Numbered from the stretch's first letter, positions 45,402 through 57,221 are shown. The stretch: 64,000 bases of DNA from Gigaspora rosea (GCA_003550325.1 QKWP01000423.1:229269-293268), one strand, 5' to 3'. A program made the numbers and translations. Notes: generated from the letters alone by a model not told the origin.

Positions 45402-45539
45402 GCAGTTACTGTGGCTTGTACTGGTTTTAATATTCTATACTGCTGTGCACACTAAAAATTTTTTGTTAAATTTTGACTCAGAGAAATTCAAAAAATATAA
45501 AAATATTTGGATTTCCTTTTTTTTTTATTGTGAAACAAA

Positions 45540-46130
45540 AAGTCTAATTGGTGAAATAAATTTGAAAACTTTGAAGTAATAACTTGATGGGAGAAATATA
45601 AGAATCCTAATAAACCAAGACTTAAACTTAATGAATACCGTCTTGTAAAAATTAACTTTAGGCTATATCTTGAAGTCAAAACACAAAAACTAGAAATTAC
45701 TTTTTTAACTGATCTTAAATACTTTAATTTAATTCAAAACCATACTTGGTATTGTTCTAAATCACAAAAAGATAATACATATTATGTTAAAACTAATATT
45801 AAAAATAAAAATATTTTATTTATAAAATAATTTATCCAAATTATAAAATAATAGATCATATTATGAGAAATGGACTAGTAATAGAAATATTAATCTTAGA
45901 GAAACAACATATAATCAAAATGGATTAAATTGTAAACTTTCTAAAAATAATACTTCAAGTTATAATAGAATTAGTAAATATGGAATATATTAGCTATTTT
46001 AATGGTTTGAAAATAAAAAACATAAAGTAAAATATTTTAAAACAAAACAATTAGCTATAGATTTTAAATTAAAACATGATAAAATAACAGGAAATCGAAA
46101 TGGTTACCCAGTTAATTATATTTAATATAA
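45540..46130 (+). pseudogene. HNH endonuclease with AP2-like C-terminus, decayed
   Basis: The frames give KPRLKLNEYRLVKINFRLYL, NHTWYCSKSQKDNTYYVKTN, the HNH core IIDHIMRNGL then NRNINLRETTYNQNGLNCKL, SKNNTSSYNRISKYG, and the AP2-like stretch FENKKHKVKYFKTKQLAIDF followed by LKHDKITGNRNGYPVNY. His, Asn and the following NRNINLRE are the hallmarks of this homing-endonuclease-like family, which is frequent in phages, organelles and abundant in Glomeromycotina nuclear genomes. One frame break falls within the HNH core, with stops further on. Such enzymes cut DNA and can spread themselves. This copy is dead. Confidence 0.7.
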
Positions 46131-46182
46131 AATTAAAAAAACTATATATAGATTATATTTTAAGAGTTATTAATAAACAAAA

Positions 46183-46608
46183 ATGGATACTTCAAATTTA
46201 AAATCTTTACAAAAAATCTTTTTTGATGAAAAGGAATATATTAAATTTTTAGTCAAAAAAAATATTAAAAACCCTCAAAAAATATCAATTCTGTAATAAT
46301 AAATGTATCTTTACCTTAGAAAAATGTTTTTTATTGCAGAAATTTAAATTGTAAAAAATGATTATTCAAAACTAAAAAGCTTAGGAATAAAACATAAACG
46401 AATAAATCACTCAAAGCCAAATCTTAGTCAAAAATTAAAAAATTCATACAAATATAATAGAAGGAATTTGTCATTTATTTAAAATTTTTATTCCAAAAGA
46501 AAAAAGGAGAAGAAATATTATTAAATCTTTATTAAATATATTTATTTGGAGAGAAAAACATAAAAACAATTTATGGGAAGCATTTTTAAATATACTTAAA
46601 AATAAATA
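46183..46608 (+). pseudogene. ISXO2/Merlin-like transposase remnant, internally deleted
   Basis: It begins 50 bp after the HNH remnant, on the same strand. MDTSNLKSLQKIFFDEKEYI is followed by FLVKKNIKNPQK, a zinc-ribbon-like region FCNNKCIFTLEKCF...NCKK and LFKTKKLRNKT. It then jumps to a C-terminus of the type FIPKEKRRRNIIKSLLNIFI, then WREKHKNNLWEAFLNILKN. The catalytic DDE/DDD-like middle part (with IVEIDES-type motif in the family) is missing. Frame breaks and stops are present. Family assignment is from recognised block patterns only. Confidence 0.5.
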
Positions 46609-46619
46609 ATATAATAATT

Positions 46620-47022
46620 AAAGTTAAAATAACAGTTAATTTAATATTATTTGCAAATATTAAAAAAATAAACCAACTTTTATTCATAAGTTTATTATAT
46701 TTTTTTAGTAGTATATTAATTATTTTTTCATATTTTATTTAATTTGTTTATTATTTTTTTTATTAATATATCAATTTTTTTTTTAAAGAAGATTATTTCT
46801 CTCTTGTGCTTCATTAAAATTTATTTTTAAAATTTTATTTTTATGTTTAAAATATGTAATAGTTAAATTACTTATTATTATTTAAAATATTAAATTTGTA
46901 TTTTATAAATTCTTTATTATATTTAAAAATAAAATTATTGAATATTTATAATATCTTGAGAAATTCTAATAGTTATAATTCTTTTTTTTTTTTTGTGAAG
47001 AAATTTCTAATATTAGATAAAA
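46620..47022. other. AT-rich DNA, nothing recognised
   Basis: Poly-T/A rich. The 78-codon frame at 46,896-47,132 runs into the foldback arm and has no recognised content. Confidence 0.4.
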
Positions 47023-47279
47023 TAATTCGTGATTCGCCTATAATTAGTAGGATCTATATAATAAATTTTGGGGCAAATTACTATATTAATTTACTAAATA
47101 TGGGAATCTGGCTGGACAGATCCAGGATGTAGGTGAGATTTTCCAGGTCACGTGTTCAGTCGATCTCTGATCTAGGTCGGGACCACAGCCAGTTACACAG
47201 ATCAATATAAACACTTTTTTATTTAATCAGTTTTTTTATTTTTTATTTAATCAGTTTTTTTTGATTTTTTTATTTGTAT

Positions 47280-49125
47280 AGCCTCGCCATTCGTCGTTAG
47301 TGTTGTTGTCTCTTTTCACTGCTAGTGTCGTCTTTGTTTTTATTCTTGTTTCCTTGTCAGTTTGGTGCTGCAATTGCTGTCGTCGCATTTTCACTTGTCT
47401 TTGATAAGTCGTTTCGTTAGTGGCGTTTTTCTTCTATTGTCATTTCGTCGCGTCTTTGATTTCTTATACTACCGTTTCATCTGAAGTGTTAAATATTGTT
47501 TTATTTTTCTTTTTTCTAGTATCGTCGTTTTGTCATTTTGTAAGTTTGTTGGTGTCGTGTCTTTCGTTTCGCTAGGTGTCATAACCGGTAGAGTCATCTA
47601 TGGGTGGGTTTTTTAACAATAGTAGTGTTAAATAATAGCGGGATAAGGGTTAGATAGTCGTATTAGTGTAGAAGTTAGATTTTGTAATATAGTATTAGTG
47701 CGTGTTTGAAGATAATTATATATACAAAATAAATATAAAATGAATAGGAGAATACTTAACTTCTTTTTCTAGTTTTTCCGTAGTATATTTGGGTCGGGTC
47801 GTCGCTAAAGGTTAGGGTTAATAAAGTTGGTTTATAAAATAAATAATTTAAAATATAAAATTAAATGAATTAAAAAATAAATAAAAAATAAGTTAAAATT
47901 AAAAAAAATAAAAAAATAAAAAAATAATATTAAAACAAAAAAAAACGAAAAAAAAATAAATAATAAAATAATTTAATAAATAAAATCAAACCGAATTAAT
48001 AAAAATAAAGAGAAAATAATAAATTATTACAATAAATCGAATTTTATTTTATTTAAAACTTTTAAAAACTTTTAACTTTTAAACTTTTTAAACTTAAAAC
48101 TTTAAACTTTAAACTTAATAACTTAAAACTTTTAAACTTTTAAGTTTTAAAAGCTTTAAGTTATTAAGTTTAAAGTTTAAAGTTTAAAAAGTTTAAAAGT
48201 TAAAAGTTTTTAAAGTTAAAGTTTAAAAGTTTAAGTTTTAAATAAAATAAAATTCATTTTATTGTAATTTTATTTTTTAATTTTTTATTATTTTCTCTTT
48301 ATTTTTATTAATTTGGTTTGATTTTATTTATTAAATTATTTTATTATTTATTTTTTTTCGGTTTTTTTTGTTTTACTATTATTTTTTTTTATTTTTTATT
48401 AATTTGGTTAAATTATTTTTTTTTTATAAATTAATTTGTTTAATTATTATATGTTTTAACTTCGTTTTTATTTTTATTCGTTTTATTATTTTTTAAATTA
48501 TTTTACTTATTCTATTTTTTTATAAATACGTTTTTTTTTTAAATTATTTTATTTATTTATTTTTTTTTATTTAGTTATTTTAATTGTTTTTTATTTTGTT
48601 CTTATTCGTTTTATTATTTTTTAAATTATTTTACTTATTAATTTGTTTATTTATTTTAAATTATCCCATAGAAGAATTTCAATTACCGGTACAACGATTC
48701 AGAAAAAGAGGGTACATATATATTTTTATTTTTTAATTATCTTTCTTTACATTATATCAAACACGCACTAATACTAACTTTAACTATACTAATTAAAACT
48801 CAAACCCGACTAATACTAAATACTAATTCCGCATTACAAACTAACCTCTACACTAATCTCATATGACTATATAGCCCTATTATCTAACACTAACTCTTGC
48901 AAAACGTTATGAAACGACGAAACAAGACACTATAGAAAAAAAGAAAAACACTACAAATAAAACGGCAGTACAAGTAAATCAAAGACGTGACGGAACGAGA
49001 CAACTACACCTTATCTACAACAAGTGAAAACGCAACGAAACACCAAACCGATGACAAAACCAAGGATAAAACTCAAGATGGCGAAAAGAAGTGACAACAA
49101 CGACGACGAATGGCAATACTAAAAA
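47280..49125. repeat. Internal ~900-bp inverted repeat of the Mutator-like element
   Basis: The left arm starts CGCCATTCGTCGTTAGTG and continues with CGCATTTTCACTTGTC, CGCGTCTTTGATTTC and ATTAGTGCGTGTTTGA words. The right arm ends with the inverse (GACAACAACGACGACGAATGG). The arms meet in an almost pure A/T palindrome centred near 48,149 with TTTAAACTTTAAACTT-type steps. A third related TCG-rich segment lies at 49,370-49,720. No open frame of note. Confidence 0.75.
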
Positions 49126-50079
49126 AAAAGGTTGGTAGTGTAAAAAAAAAATCTGTGTATTTATTTTTTTTATCATATCCGCAGATTTTTGGAATTTCAT
49201 GCAGATCACTGACGCACCCCAAAAATTTAGTTACACAAATAAGAGTGCGTCAGCTAGTTGATATCCAATCATATGCAATTTTATAATATACGTCTAAAAA
49301 ATTTTTAGCTACGTATACACATACTATATATATTGCTATTTATTAACAAGCTTTTTTTTTTATAATATTGCCATCATCGCTACGTCGTCATCTGTTAGTA
49401 CCTCTTTACAGTACTAGTGTTTCTACTTCGTCGCTTACTAGTACTATGCCATGTTGGATTCGTTAGGGCAGTGTTTCATCACATTTCAGCTGGTGCACTT
49501 TCATGTTGATTACTAGTTCGTCTTGTGCTTCTTCTTTTGCTAGTATTGTGGCAGTAAGTCGCTAGTAGCGTATAAAGTAATGGATTAAGATGATGGTGAG
49601 TTTTAAGATAGGTTTAGGGTAAGGGTTAGAATAGAGCGGGTTTAGTAACAAGGAAGGGTAGGGTTAGATAGTAGCGTGGGACTAATATAAGAATTAGGAT
49701 TATAATTAGATAGTTATGTGAGTCTAGCTTAGTTATATGGTAGAGTCGTTCAAAGCTTATGTTATAACTAGTTACAGTAAACGATTCTACTACATCACTA
49801 GTCCAGCTGGAGGTTAAGTTAGATACTATCGCAGAATTAGAGTCATGTCAAAATAGTTAAGCAGGTCTTGGAGGTTGGTGTTATATTAGATATGGTATTA
49901 GATTGGTTTTGCACATTGTATAAATAAATATAAAATACTGTATATACTGATGAAAATTAAAAATATCTATATATTATAGTTTTTTTTTTATAATATACTA
50001 ACTAAAACATTAAAAAATTCAATTAATAAAAACTGTATAAAACTTTGAGAATACATCATTTATTTTATAATTTATGTTA

Positions 50080-51050
50080 TTCTACTATATTCTGAATCTA
50101 ACTATAATACCAAGTCTAATTACCATGTTACTAAACCCAAATTTAACTACCATTCTATAAATCCCAAATTTAAATCCGCCATACTACCTTTTCTGAATCT
50201 ATACCTGAATCTAACTTTACTATGCTATCTGTTCCAAGTTAACTCTACTGTGCTACCTGTCTCGAATTTAACTCTACTAAGCTACCTGTCCTAAATCTAA
50301 CTCTACTATATTACGTATCCCAAATCTAACTCTGTTACTTGTTCTGAATCTAACTCTATCATACCATGCAAATCTAATTTTACTGTACGTACTAATTATC
50401 TTGAATCTAATTCTATTGTACTATTTATTCTAAATCAATTCTACTATGCTACTTGCCTCAAATCTATAACTCTATCATACTACTTATTCCAAATCTAATT
50501 CTCATTGTGCTACTTGTCCCGAATCTAATTCTACTATGCTATTTATCTCGAATTTAATTCTATCATACTATTTATCCTGAATCTAATTCTACCATACTAC
50601 TTGTCCCGAATCAAAGTTTACTGTACTAAATTTAATTCTACTATGCTGCTTGTTCCAAATCTAATTTTATTATGCCATTTGTCCCAAATCTAATTATACC
50701 ATGCTACTTGTCCTAAATCTAATCTATTATGCTCTTGTCCCGAATCTAATTCTACCATGCTACTTGTTCCAAATATAATTCTACTGTGCTACTTGTCGCA
50801 AATCTAATTCTGCCATACTGCTTATCCTGAATCTAATCTACTGTGCTATTTGTTCTCTACTGTGCTACTTGTCCCGAATCTAACTCTACCATACTACTTG
50901 TTCTAAATATAACTACTGTATTATTCTAACTACCACGCTACTTGTCCTAAATCTAACATACTACTTGTCTTAAATCTAATTACTGTACTACTTGTCCCGA
51001 AACTAACTACCATGCTACTTGTCTTGCTAGTCCAGTTGCTAACTATCATG
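50080..51050 (+). repeat. Minisatellite, ~30-bp units, roughly 30 copies
   Basis: The unit is AATCTAATTCTACTATGCTA followed by CTTGTCCCG, with many single changes and length variation (about 24-31 bp). It occupies about 1 kb of the Mutator-like element. Such arrays are typical of non-autonomous elements and have no visible coding role. Confidence 0.8.
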
Positions 51051-51990
51051 CTATGTCAGTTCTAAATATTATAGAATTATGATTTGAAATTTAATTAGTA
51101 AATGGTTTTTGCTAATTAAGCTTATTACCGCGATGAAATAAAATATTTATAGTTTTTAAATATATTATATATTGCTTACCAAGGTAAATTAAAGATTGCT
51201 ATAGATTTAATAATATTGGTGATTGGTTTTAAGGATGGGTGATTGGTTTGACACGCTTTAATATATATAAAATTTGTTTTTAAAATTCATTATTAGATAA
51301 ATTTGGGGTGATAAATAATCAGATGATCACTAATTTAGGGTATAAGATGATCAGCTAATATAAAATTTATGACCCTAGAAAAGTTAAAATTCCAAAAATC
51401 CACGGATATGTTGTATTGATCTGTGAAATAGGAAAGTCCCACGTGATCACGTGACCCATCCTAAACCAGAGATCAGTCCCGACCTAGACCGGGAGTCAGA
51501 TCCGGAAAATCTCACCTACGCCCTGGGTCTGTCATCTGGCTGTTCCTCCTTTTAAAAGTTTTTTTCTATCAATTAAACCTTTAATGTTTATCTAATAAAC
51601 ATTTTAGAGCTAATTTTTCTGATTCTAATAGTAGTAAAACCATTAATAATGACCTAGTATATCATGAGAAATGAGTATTTTAATCTTCACGACTATATGT
51701 TTTTTCCTTTAAATAAACAAAGAAAAAATATATAGTTGCGAAGATTAAAATGCTTATATCTCATACTATATAGTATTAATTTTAATGATTTTACTACTAT
51801 TAGAATTAGAAAAATTAGCTTTACAACTTTTATTAGATGCACATTAAAAGTTTACTTGACAGAAAAAAACTTTTAGAAGGAGGAACAGCCAGATTCCAAC
51901 ATTTACTAAAAAACTTATCTTTACATATCCCTGCTTTTTACTATAGGTTACATATATGATTTCTATTATCTATAGGTGAATCACGAATTA

Positions 51991-52680
51991 AATATTTAAT
52001 GTGCTCCTGAGCCGCGCAGGCTCTTTTAAGCAACTTTGCAAATGAAGTTGAAGTTGAAGTTTTTCATATATCCAATTTCCTATGGGATGGTAAGTTTTTA
52101 TTGAGTTTATAACTAAGTTATTTTTGAATAGTTAATATGACATGATCGCTAAGATACCTACGCCTTTGCGATTGGTCATAATTTAACTTGTTAATTTACT
52201 TTTAAAAGTAATTTTTTATTTAAAAATTAAATTCAGATATATTTGAATTTTCATATTCTATTAGAATTTATGTATATAAAACTAAACTTGCTTTCATATT
52301 TTGTGTAATTTTATTATGTACTGTTTGTAGATTGAATATAAAAAGTATAATATTTTTTAGAAATAATCCATGTATAATTTTGAATAAGATTAAAATATTT
52401 TAATCAGTTAAAAAAGAAAAGTCTTTAATTTTCACTTTAAAATAAAGCTTAAAGTTGATTTTTACAAGTCGATATTCATTTAATTTATGTTTAGTTTATC
52501 AGGGTTCTTATATTTTTCTCATAATGTAATAATCTCAAAGTTTTTAAATTTGTTTTTACAATACTTTTAAATTGTTAGTAAATTTTAATATATAATTATT
52601 GATATTTTTAGAAAATATAAATTATGGGATTGGTTGATATTCAAAGCACTTGATAGTTAGTTGCTATTTTTACTTTTTAA
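51991..52680. other. AT-rich DNA before the RNase H1 copy
   Basis: Contains CATATATCCAATTTCCTATG at 52,065-52,084, whose imperfect inverse is at 53,389-53,410, so the RNase H1 copy may lie inside an element with short TIRs. A GAGCCGCGCAGGCTC hairpin is at 52,009-52,023. No gene seen. Confidence 0.35.
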
Positions 52681-52689
52681 AATAATCCT

Positions 52690-53320
52690 TTATTGTTTTT
52701 TTGTTTAGTAAAGGTTGAAAATTAAATTCAGATACAATTGATTTTTTTGAACCTAAATATGCTAATCTATCTGCATGCTCATTTTCATAAATACCAGAAT
52801 GACCTTTTACATGTTTAAAATATGTTTTCCCTTTACGAACTTTAATCAAATCATCATTCTATCAACTAAATCAAAATTTGTTTTAGGATTTTTAACATTA
52901 TAACAATTAATTACATATGTACTATCTGTAAAAATAATGATATCATTTTCTTCATTAACAGTTTCTAATGCTCTAATTACAGCAAAAATTTCTGCACAAT
53001 TATTTGTTTGATTTTTTCCAGGCAACCTTTCACTTAAATTACGTGAATCATTATCATTAAAAAAGACTCCAATACTTGCTTCAGCATCATCTGTACCATT
53101 TTTTTTACAATAACTATCTGTATAAATTATTACTTTATCTGTTTCATCTACATTTTCTTCCTTCAATATACTTGGATGCTTGTTGTTCTGTATAAAATTT
53201 TTTATACAAAGCACCAGGATATCTGTTTATTTGTTTTTTGCATTTTTCCCAAGAAATAAAAGTTCCTGGTTCACAACCTACTCGAACAGCATAATATCCA
53301 ATTGTGTTATTTTTGGCATT
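52690..53320 (-). pseudogene. RNase H1-like gene copy, broken
   Basis: RNase H1 removes RNA from RNA-DNA hybrids. Reading leftwards, an N-terminal hybrid-binding domain (IGYYAVRVGCEPGTFISWEK, then INRYPGALYKKFYTEQQASK) is followed by the catalytic domain. VIIYTDSYCKKNG holds the first Asp, NNCAEIFAVIRALE the Glu, IIIFTDSTYVI the second Asp, and VKGHSGIYENEHADRLA the His and last Asp. The Gly that normally follows the first Asp (TDGS) is Ser here. The domain order is that of cellular RNase H1, not of a retroelement RNase H. About two frame breaks separate the three pieces. The copy is either a dead host duplicate or cargo of a mobile element. Confidence 0.75.
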
Positions 53321-53383
53321 TGGATTTATAACATAAATAATTCAAAATAAATGAATTACAATTATGAAAACCAGAACAGAACC

Positions 53384-53820
53384 ACCATCCTATGAGGTTG
53401 CCGTATATGTAAAAAAATGAGAGTTAGTAAAAATATTTATTTTTTACAGTTTGTGAGACTCTCTCACCTTTTATTTATTAATATATATTTTTTTAATAAT
53501 TGGCCAAAGAAAAAATAAAGAGTTTATATATTTTTTAATATAGTACAAATTTATTAATAAACATTTAATTAATAAAATACATGTTCAATAATATATATAT
53601 ATATTTGAAAAGTTGTTGCTACTGTTTGTTTTTTAAAAAATTTAGAATAGAATTTTAAAATTTTTTTGTATACATTTTTGTATTTAGATATTAAAAAAAA
53701 ACAAAAAAAACAAAAGACTTTTATAAATTTTTTATTTATATTAGTATTATAAATTTATTAATAGAAAATTTTAATATAACTAATGTATTTTTTTATTTGT
53801 TTTTTATAGAAATACATAGA
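53384..53820. repeat. Short inverted words and AT-rich DNA
   Basis: CCATCCTATGAGGTTGCC at 53,389-53,406 pairs with 52,070-52,091. A hairpin GAGAGTTAGTAAAAAT / GAGACTCTCTC lies at 53,420-53,465. The rest is AT-rich with no gene. Confidence 0.35.
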
Positions 53821-55320
53821 TTTCTTCTTGAATTAATTGTTTTAAATTCAAAAATTCCTGTGATATTGAGGCTAGTTACTTGTTAATAAAGCAATTACTG
53901 GGTTATTCTTATTTTTTTGTTTGAAAGCATTTAATATAAGAACTGAACCAAATGCTTAATATTCAAAAAATATGTTAACAAACATTATACTATTCATTAA
54001 TAAGCTAGTGTTTTGAATAGTTTATTTTTACATATTCAAATAGAGATACCTTGACATTGGTGAACATGCTTGAGCAAATACAAAGAATTATTTGCATTAA
54101 AACTAAATTTCTATTTTATTAAATAAAAATGTTTAATAAACCAAGCCAAAAATATAGATAAAATATAGAATATGAGTAAATAAGATATAAAGAAAAAGAA
54201 AATTATCTGAATAAAAACTTCACAATAAAAATTACAACTTGAAAATATTTGACAACAAGCTACTATAAAAATCTTTACATATTTGAAAATAAAAATAAAT
54301 ATTTTTTTAATACAGTTGCAAGTATTTTTTAACAAAAAATTTAATATAAATATAAATATTAATATATTAATTATATACTGATAGTAAAAACTATTTGTAA
54401 TAAAACAGTAAATAGTATCTAATTGAGTTCTTGAATATTTAGAAATTGTGAAATATGTAAAGAAAATATCAGAAAGAATTTTTAGTGCTAAAATTATTTT
54501 TCAAATAAATAATTTATTGTTTTTAGTCCATTTTTTTTATTTGTTTTAACTTTTCTTTTTTATAATCACATTTAAATTTTTTGAATTAATACTATATTTA
54601 GCTACTTACATTTTAAAAAAAATTATTTTTATAAAATTAAGTAAAATACATTATATTTTTATAATTTTTTTCTGAAAATTATTAAAAATTAAGAATAGTG
54701 TTTAAATTCTCTATGTTTTTTTTAAATAATTGATGATTTCGTTTCAAAGCTGAAATCTGTTTTTCAAGTTCAAAATTCTTTAATTTTGTTTCATTTAAAA
54801 GTTTATTAAGATTTTTAATCTCTTCTTTATAACAAGAAGGCTTGATTTTAATACAATTCTGTTCAGTTAAATTTTTTTTGAAGCATATTTAAATTATGTT
54901 CTGAAACTTCACATTTAATTTCTTGGTTTCTGCAGTTTAGACATCTTGTCTTAGCAGTTTTTTTTTTTTATATTTTTAGTTTTTGAAACAGGCATTTTAA
55001 GAAAAATTTATTGAAAATAAGATAAATTATATAGTAATATTTATATATTTTTATTATATTCTATTTTATTTACATTTGAAAAATTCAACTTTATTACAAG
55101 TTGGACAAAAATTTAAAATTAAATTATCATAAATAATTTTTTCTTCATTATAACAACATATATCTAATAATTCAAAAAAATCATATATCTAGATAAGCTT
55201 ATTATTATATTTTTGAAATATAGTTTTATCTTGTTTCAAGTAGCAATTAAAAAAATTTCAACATGTGTAATATATTCAAATTTTGGTAAGAAATTTTCTT
55301 TTGATTGAACAGTCATTTTT
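53820..55320 (-). pseudogene. Decayed minus-strand coding pieces, product unknown
   Basis: Three stretches read as protein on the minus strand. First, MTVQSKENFLPKFEYITHVE at 55,313, with FCPTCNKVEFFKC near 55,090 (Cys pairs). Second, MPVSKTKNIKKKTAKTRCLN then CRNQEIKCEVSEHN at 54,993, followed after frame breaks by a coiled-coil-like stretch (NLNKLLNETKLKNFELEKQI, then SALKRNHQLFKKNIENLNTI) to about 54,690. Third, LILNAFKQKNKNNPVIALLT and SQEFLNLKQLIQEEIYV at about 53,830-53,950. CxxCx6C resembles the start of a fungal Zn2Cys6 motif, but the rest of the cluster is not there. They may be parts of one lost gene or of a mobile element with the RNase H1 copy. I do not recognise the family. Confidence 0.35.
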
Positions 55321-55329
55321 TTTTGTTTA

Positions 55330-55677
55330 ATAAATTTTTTAACTAGAAAAATTGAATGCATTTAAATAATATTTTATTAATTAATTCTATTTTTATTACA
55401 TAATATTTTCTACTCAAAACAAACAATAAAATAAATCTTTGAATAATCTATAATAATTTTTTGTTTTTTGCTAGATTCTACATATGGGCCACTAGTCAAT
55501 TTTCTTTTTATTAATTCCTTTTCATTTATTAAAATTTATATCATCATGTTGAGGTAATCTTTCAAATAAACATTTGTTTATTTAAAATTTAATTGGCTAA
55601 ATTGCTATTATTATATTTTTTTTAAGTGTCAATAACTGACTATGACTCATAATTAGTCAACTGAGATGACTCATACA
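55330..55677. other. AT-rich DNA, nothing recognised
   Basis: No gene or repeat family identified. Confidence 0.5.
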
Positions 55678-55869
55678 TGGTATAAAATAAATAATATAAA
55701 AAAATAAAATTGATTCTATATTAAGTATAAAGTACAATATATAAAAAAAATCCAAATATGGTATAGAGTATAAATATAAAAAAAAATAAAATTGATTCTA
55801 TATTAAGTATAAAGTACAATATATAAAAAAAATCCAAATATGGTATAGAGTATAAATATAAAAAAAAAG
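55678..55869 (+). repeat. Tandem repeat, period 82 bp, ~2.3 copies
   Basis: ATTGATTCTATATTAAGTAT at 55,709 recurs at 55,791, and AATATGGTATAGAGTATAAA occurs twice at the same spacing. The copies are nearly identical, so the duplication is recent. Confidence 0.85.
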
Positions 55870-56640
55870 ATTTTACAACAAAACATATTACAATTTTTTA
55901 TTTCTTTCTATATGCTTTCTTTATATAACCCACTATTCGTCTCTTATTTACGAGAAATTCTATTAAGCTAACTAAACAACTTTGATTAAGTAAACTTCTA
56001 AAGCATATCTTAGGACATTTGAATCTCAAATTTCATTAAAAAATATTGAAAACTTGTGGAGATATCAACGTTTTTGTAAAATTCGGAAACCTAACTTCAA
56101 TAGACGTTGGAAGGTATTTCTCAAAATGAAACCTCAAAAAATTCAGTAAGTAAGTTGATAGAATAGATATTCGAGAGTCTCGAGAGTCTATAGTTAAAAT
56201 TTCAGCTCATTTGGTCAAATATTCATCGATTAACAATGATTTTCATTTTATTTCCAGATTCGGGATTTTTTAAAATTTTCAATTTTGATAAAGATGGAAA
56301 AATCACTATCACATGCTAGATTTTTTAAAGCTAAATAATAATATATGTTCAAATTCTATAAACCATTAGAGTATGGTCACAAAATTTTTCCTGTGAAATT
56401 TCATGAATTTTGGACTAGAATTGGTAGAGTTATTGAATTTTTTCATTTCTCTTTTGTAAAAAATGCTCTTTTCTTTTTTGTAAAAAAATGCTCTTTTTTT
56501 TTAAGTTTCAAGAAGAAATATATTTAATAGTGTTTTGGTCAAATGAAACATATAATATAAGCTTAATCAAGTTGGGCCACTAATAAAAAATAGATTATGT
56601 TATTAGGTTCAAAAAATGGCTACTAATGAAAAATAAAAAA
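55870..56640. other. AT-rich DNA, no supported gene
   Basis: The 60-codon frame at 56,345-56,527 is Phe/Lys-rich and not convincing. Confidence 0.4.
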
Positions 56641-56649
56641 ATGTAAGCT

Positions 56650-57140
56650 AAATATTAAATGTTCTTTATACTTACCGGCTAAATTAATGCGAATGAAATG
56701 AATTGTACATAATGGTAAATAAGCAATAAAATTATTAAATGTTCTTTATACTCAAGCTAATAAAAAACTTTTCAGATTTGCCCTCCAGGTATTTTAATTA
56801 TGCCTGCCGGGTATTTAAATTTGCCCTAACTAACTAATGATTAGTAATAAAAAATACCAATCCAGCAAATAATCCTAAAAAAAAATGCTCTAACTGCGCT
56901 ATATTAAGTAAACGTTCAAATTTTACTATTGGGAATTTTAATGGGTATTTGGATTTGCCCTCCTATAGATCCAAAATGACATATATTACGTAATCAATTA
57001 TTTATTGTTTATGTTACTCATTAGAATATCGCCCAAATGGGTGGTAACTATTTACTAACCATATCTCACTGCATACGCATTTGTATTATTTGTATTCGCA
57101 GGGCTTATACGCACAATATGCATTTGTATTGGCTATGATA
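56650..57140. repeat. Short direct repeats
   Basis: TTAAATGTTCTTTATACT occurs twice (56,657 and 56,735), with a CTAAATTAATGCGAATGA word like the units at 39.3-40.6 kb. GGTATTTNNATTTGCCCT-type words occur three times between 56,760 and 56,965. No gene. Confidence 0.5.
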
Positions 57141-57151
57141 TGGAGGTGCCC

Positions 57152-57221
57152 TGTTGGTAACAATTTCAACATATGGCACCAAATAAAATAATCTAGTATG
57201 AATATTAAAACCAGATACAAT
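57152..57221 (+). repeat. Dispersed ~70-bp repeat, copy 2
   Basis: CCCTGTTGGTAACAATTTCA with GGCACCAAATAAAATAATCT and CCAGATACAA; same orientation and extent as 45,331-45,401. Confidence 0.6.

Larger units (their letters stand above)
47115..51533. mobile_element. 4.4-kb Mutator-like (MULE-type) non-autonomous element
   Basis: TIRs of about 100 bp begin GACAGATCCAGGATGTAGGT on the left and GACAGACCCAGGGCGTAGGT on the right (read inward). Further in, GGTGAGATTTTCC, TCTAGGTCGGGAC, CACGTG and ACAGATCAATA are shared. The perfect 9-bp duplication ATCTGGCTG lies at 47,106-47,114 and 51,534-51,542; 9 bp is diagnostic of the Mutator superfamily. No MURA-like transposase is seen. The interior holds inverted TCG-rich segments, an AT palindrome and a minisatellite. 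Confidence 0.88.
47023..51990. mobile_element. Foldback element interrupted by a Mutator-like element
   Basis: The left arm (47,023-47,114 plus 51,534-51,705) and the right arm (51,722-51,990) are inverse to each other. Examples are ATTCGTGATTCGCCTAT / ATAGGTGAATCACGAAT at the outer ends, AATCTGGCTGTTCCTCC / GGAGGAACAGCCAGATT in the middle and GACTATATG / ATATAGTTGCGAAG at the centre. Removing the 4.4-kb insertion gives a foldback of about 550 bp. A shorter relative of the central part is at 60,106-60,190. Confidence 0.75.

Noticed and set aside
54111-54335. 74-codon Phe/Ile-rich frame as a membrane protein
   Set aside because: Composition fits translation of AT-rich non-coding DNA; no supporting context.
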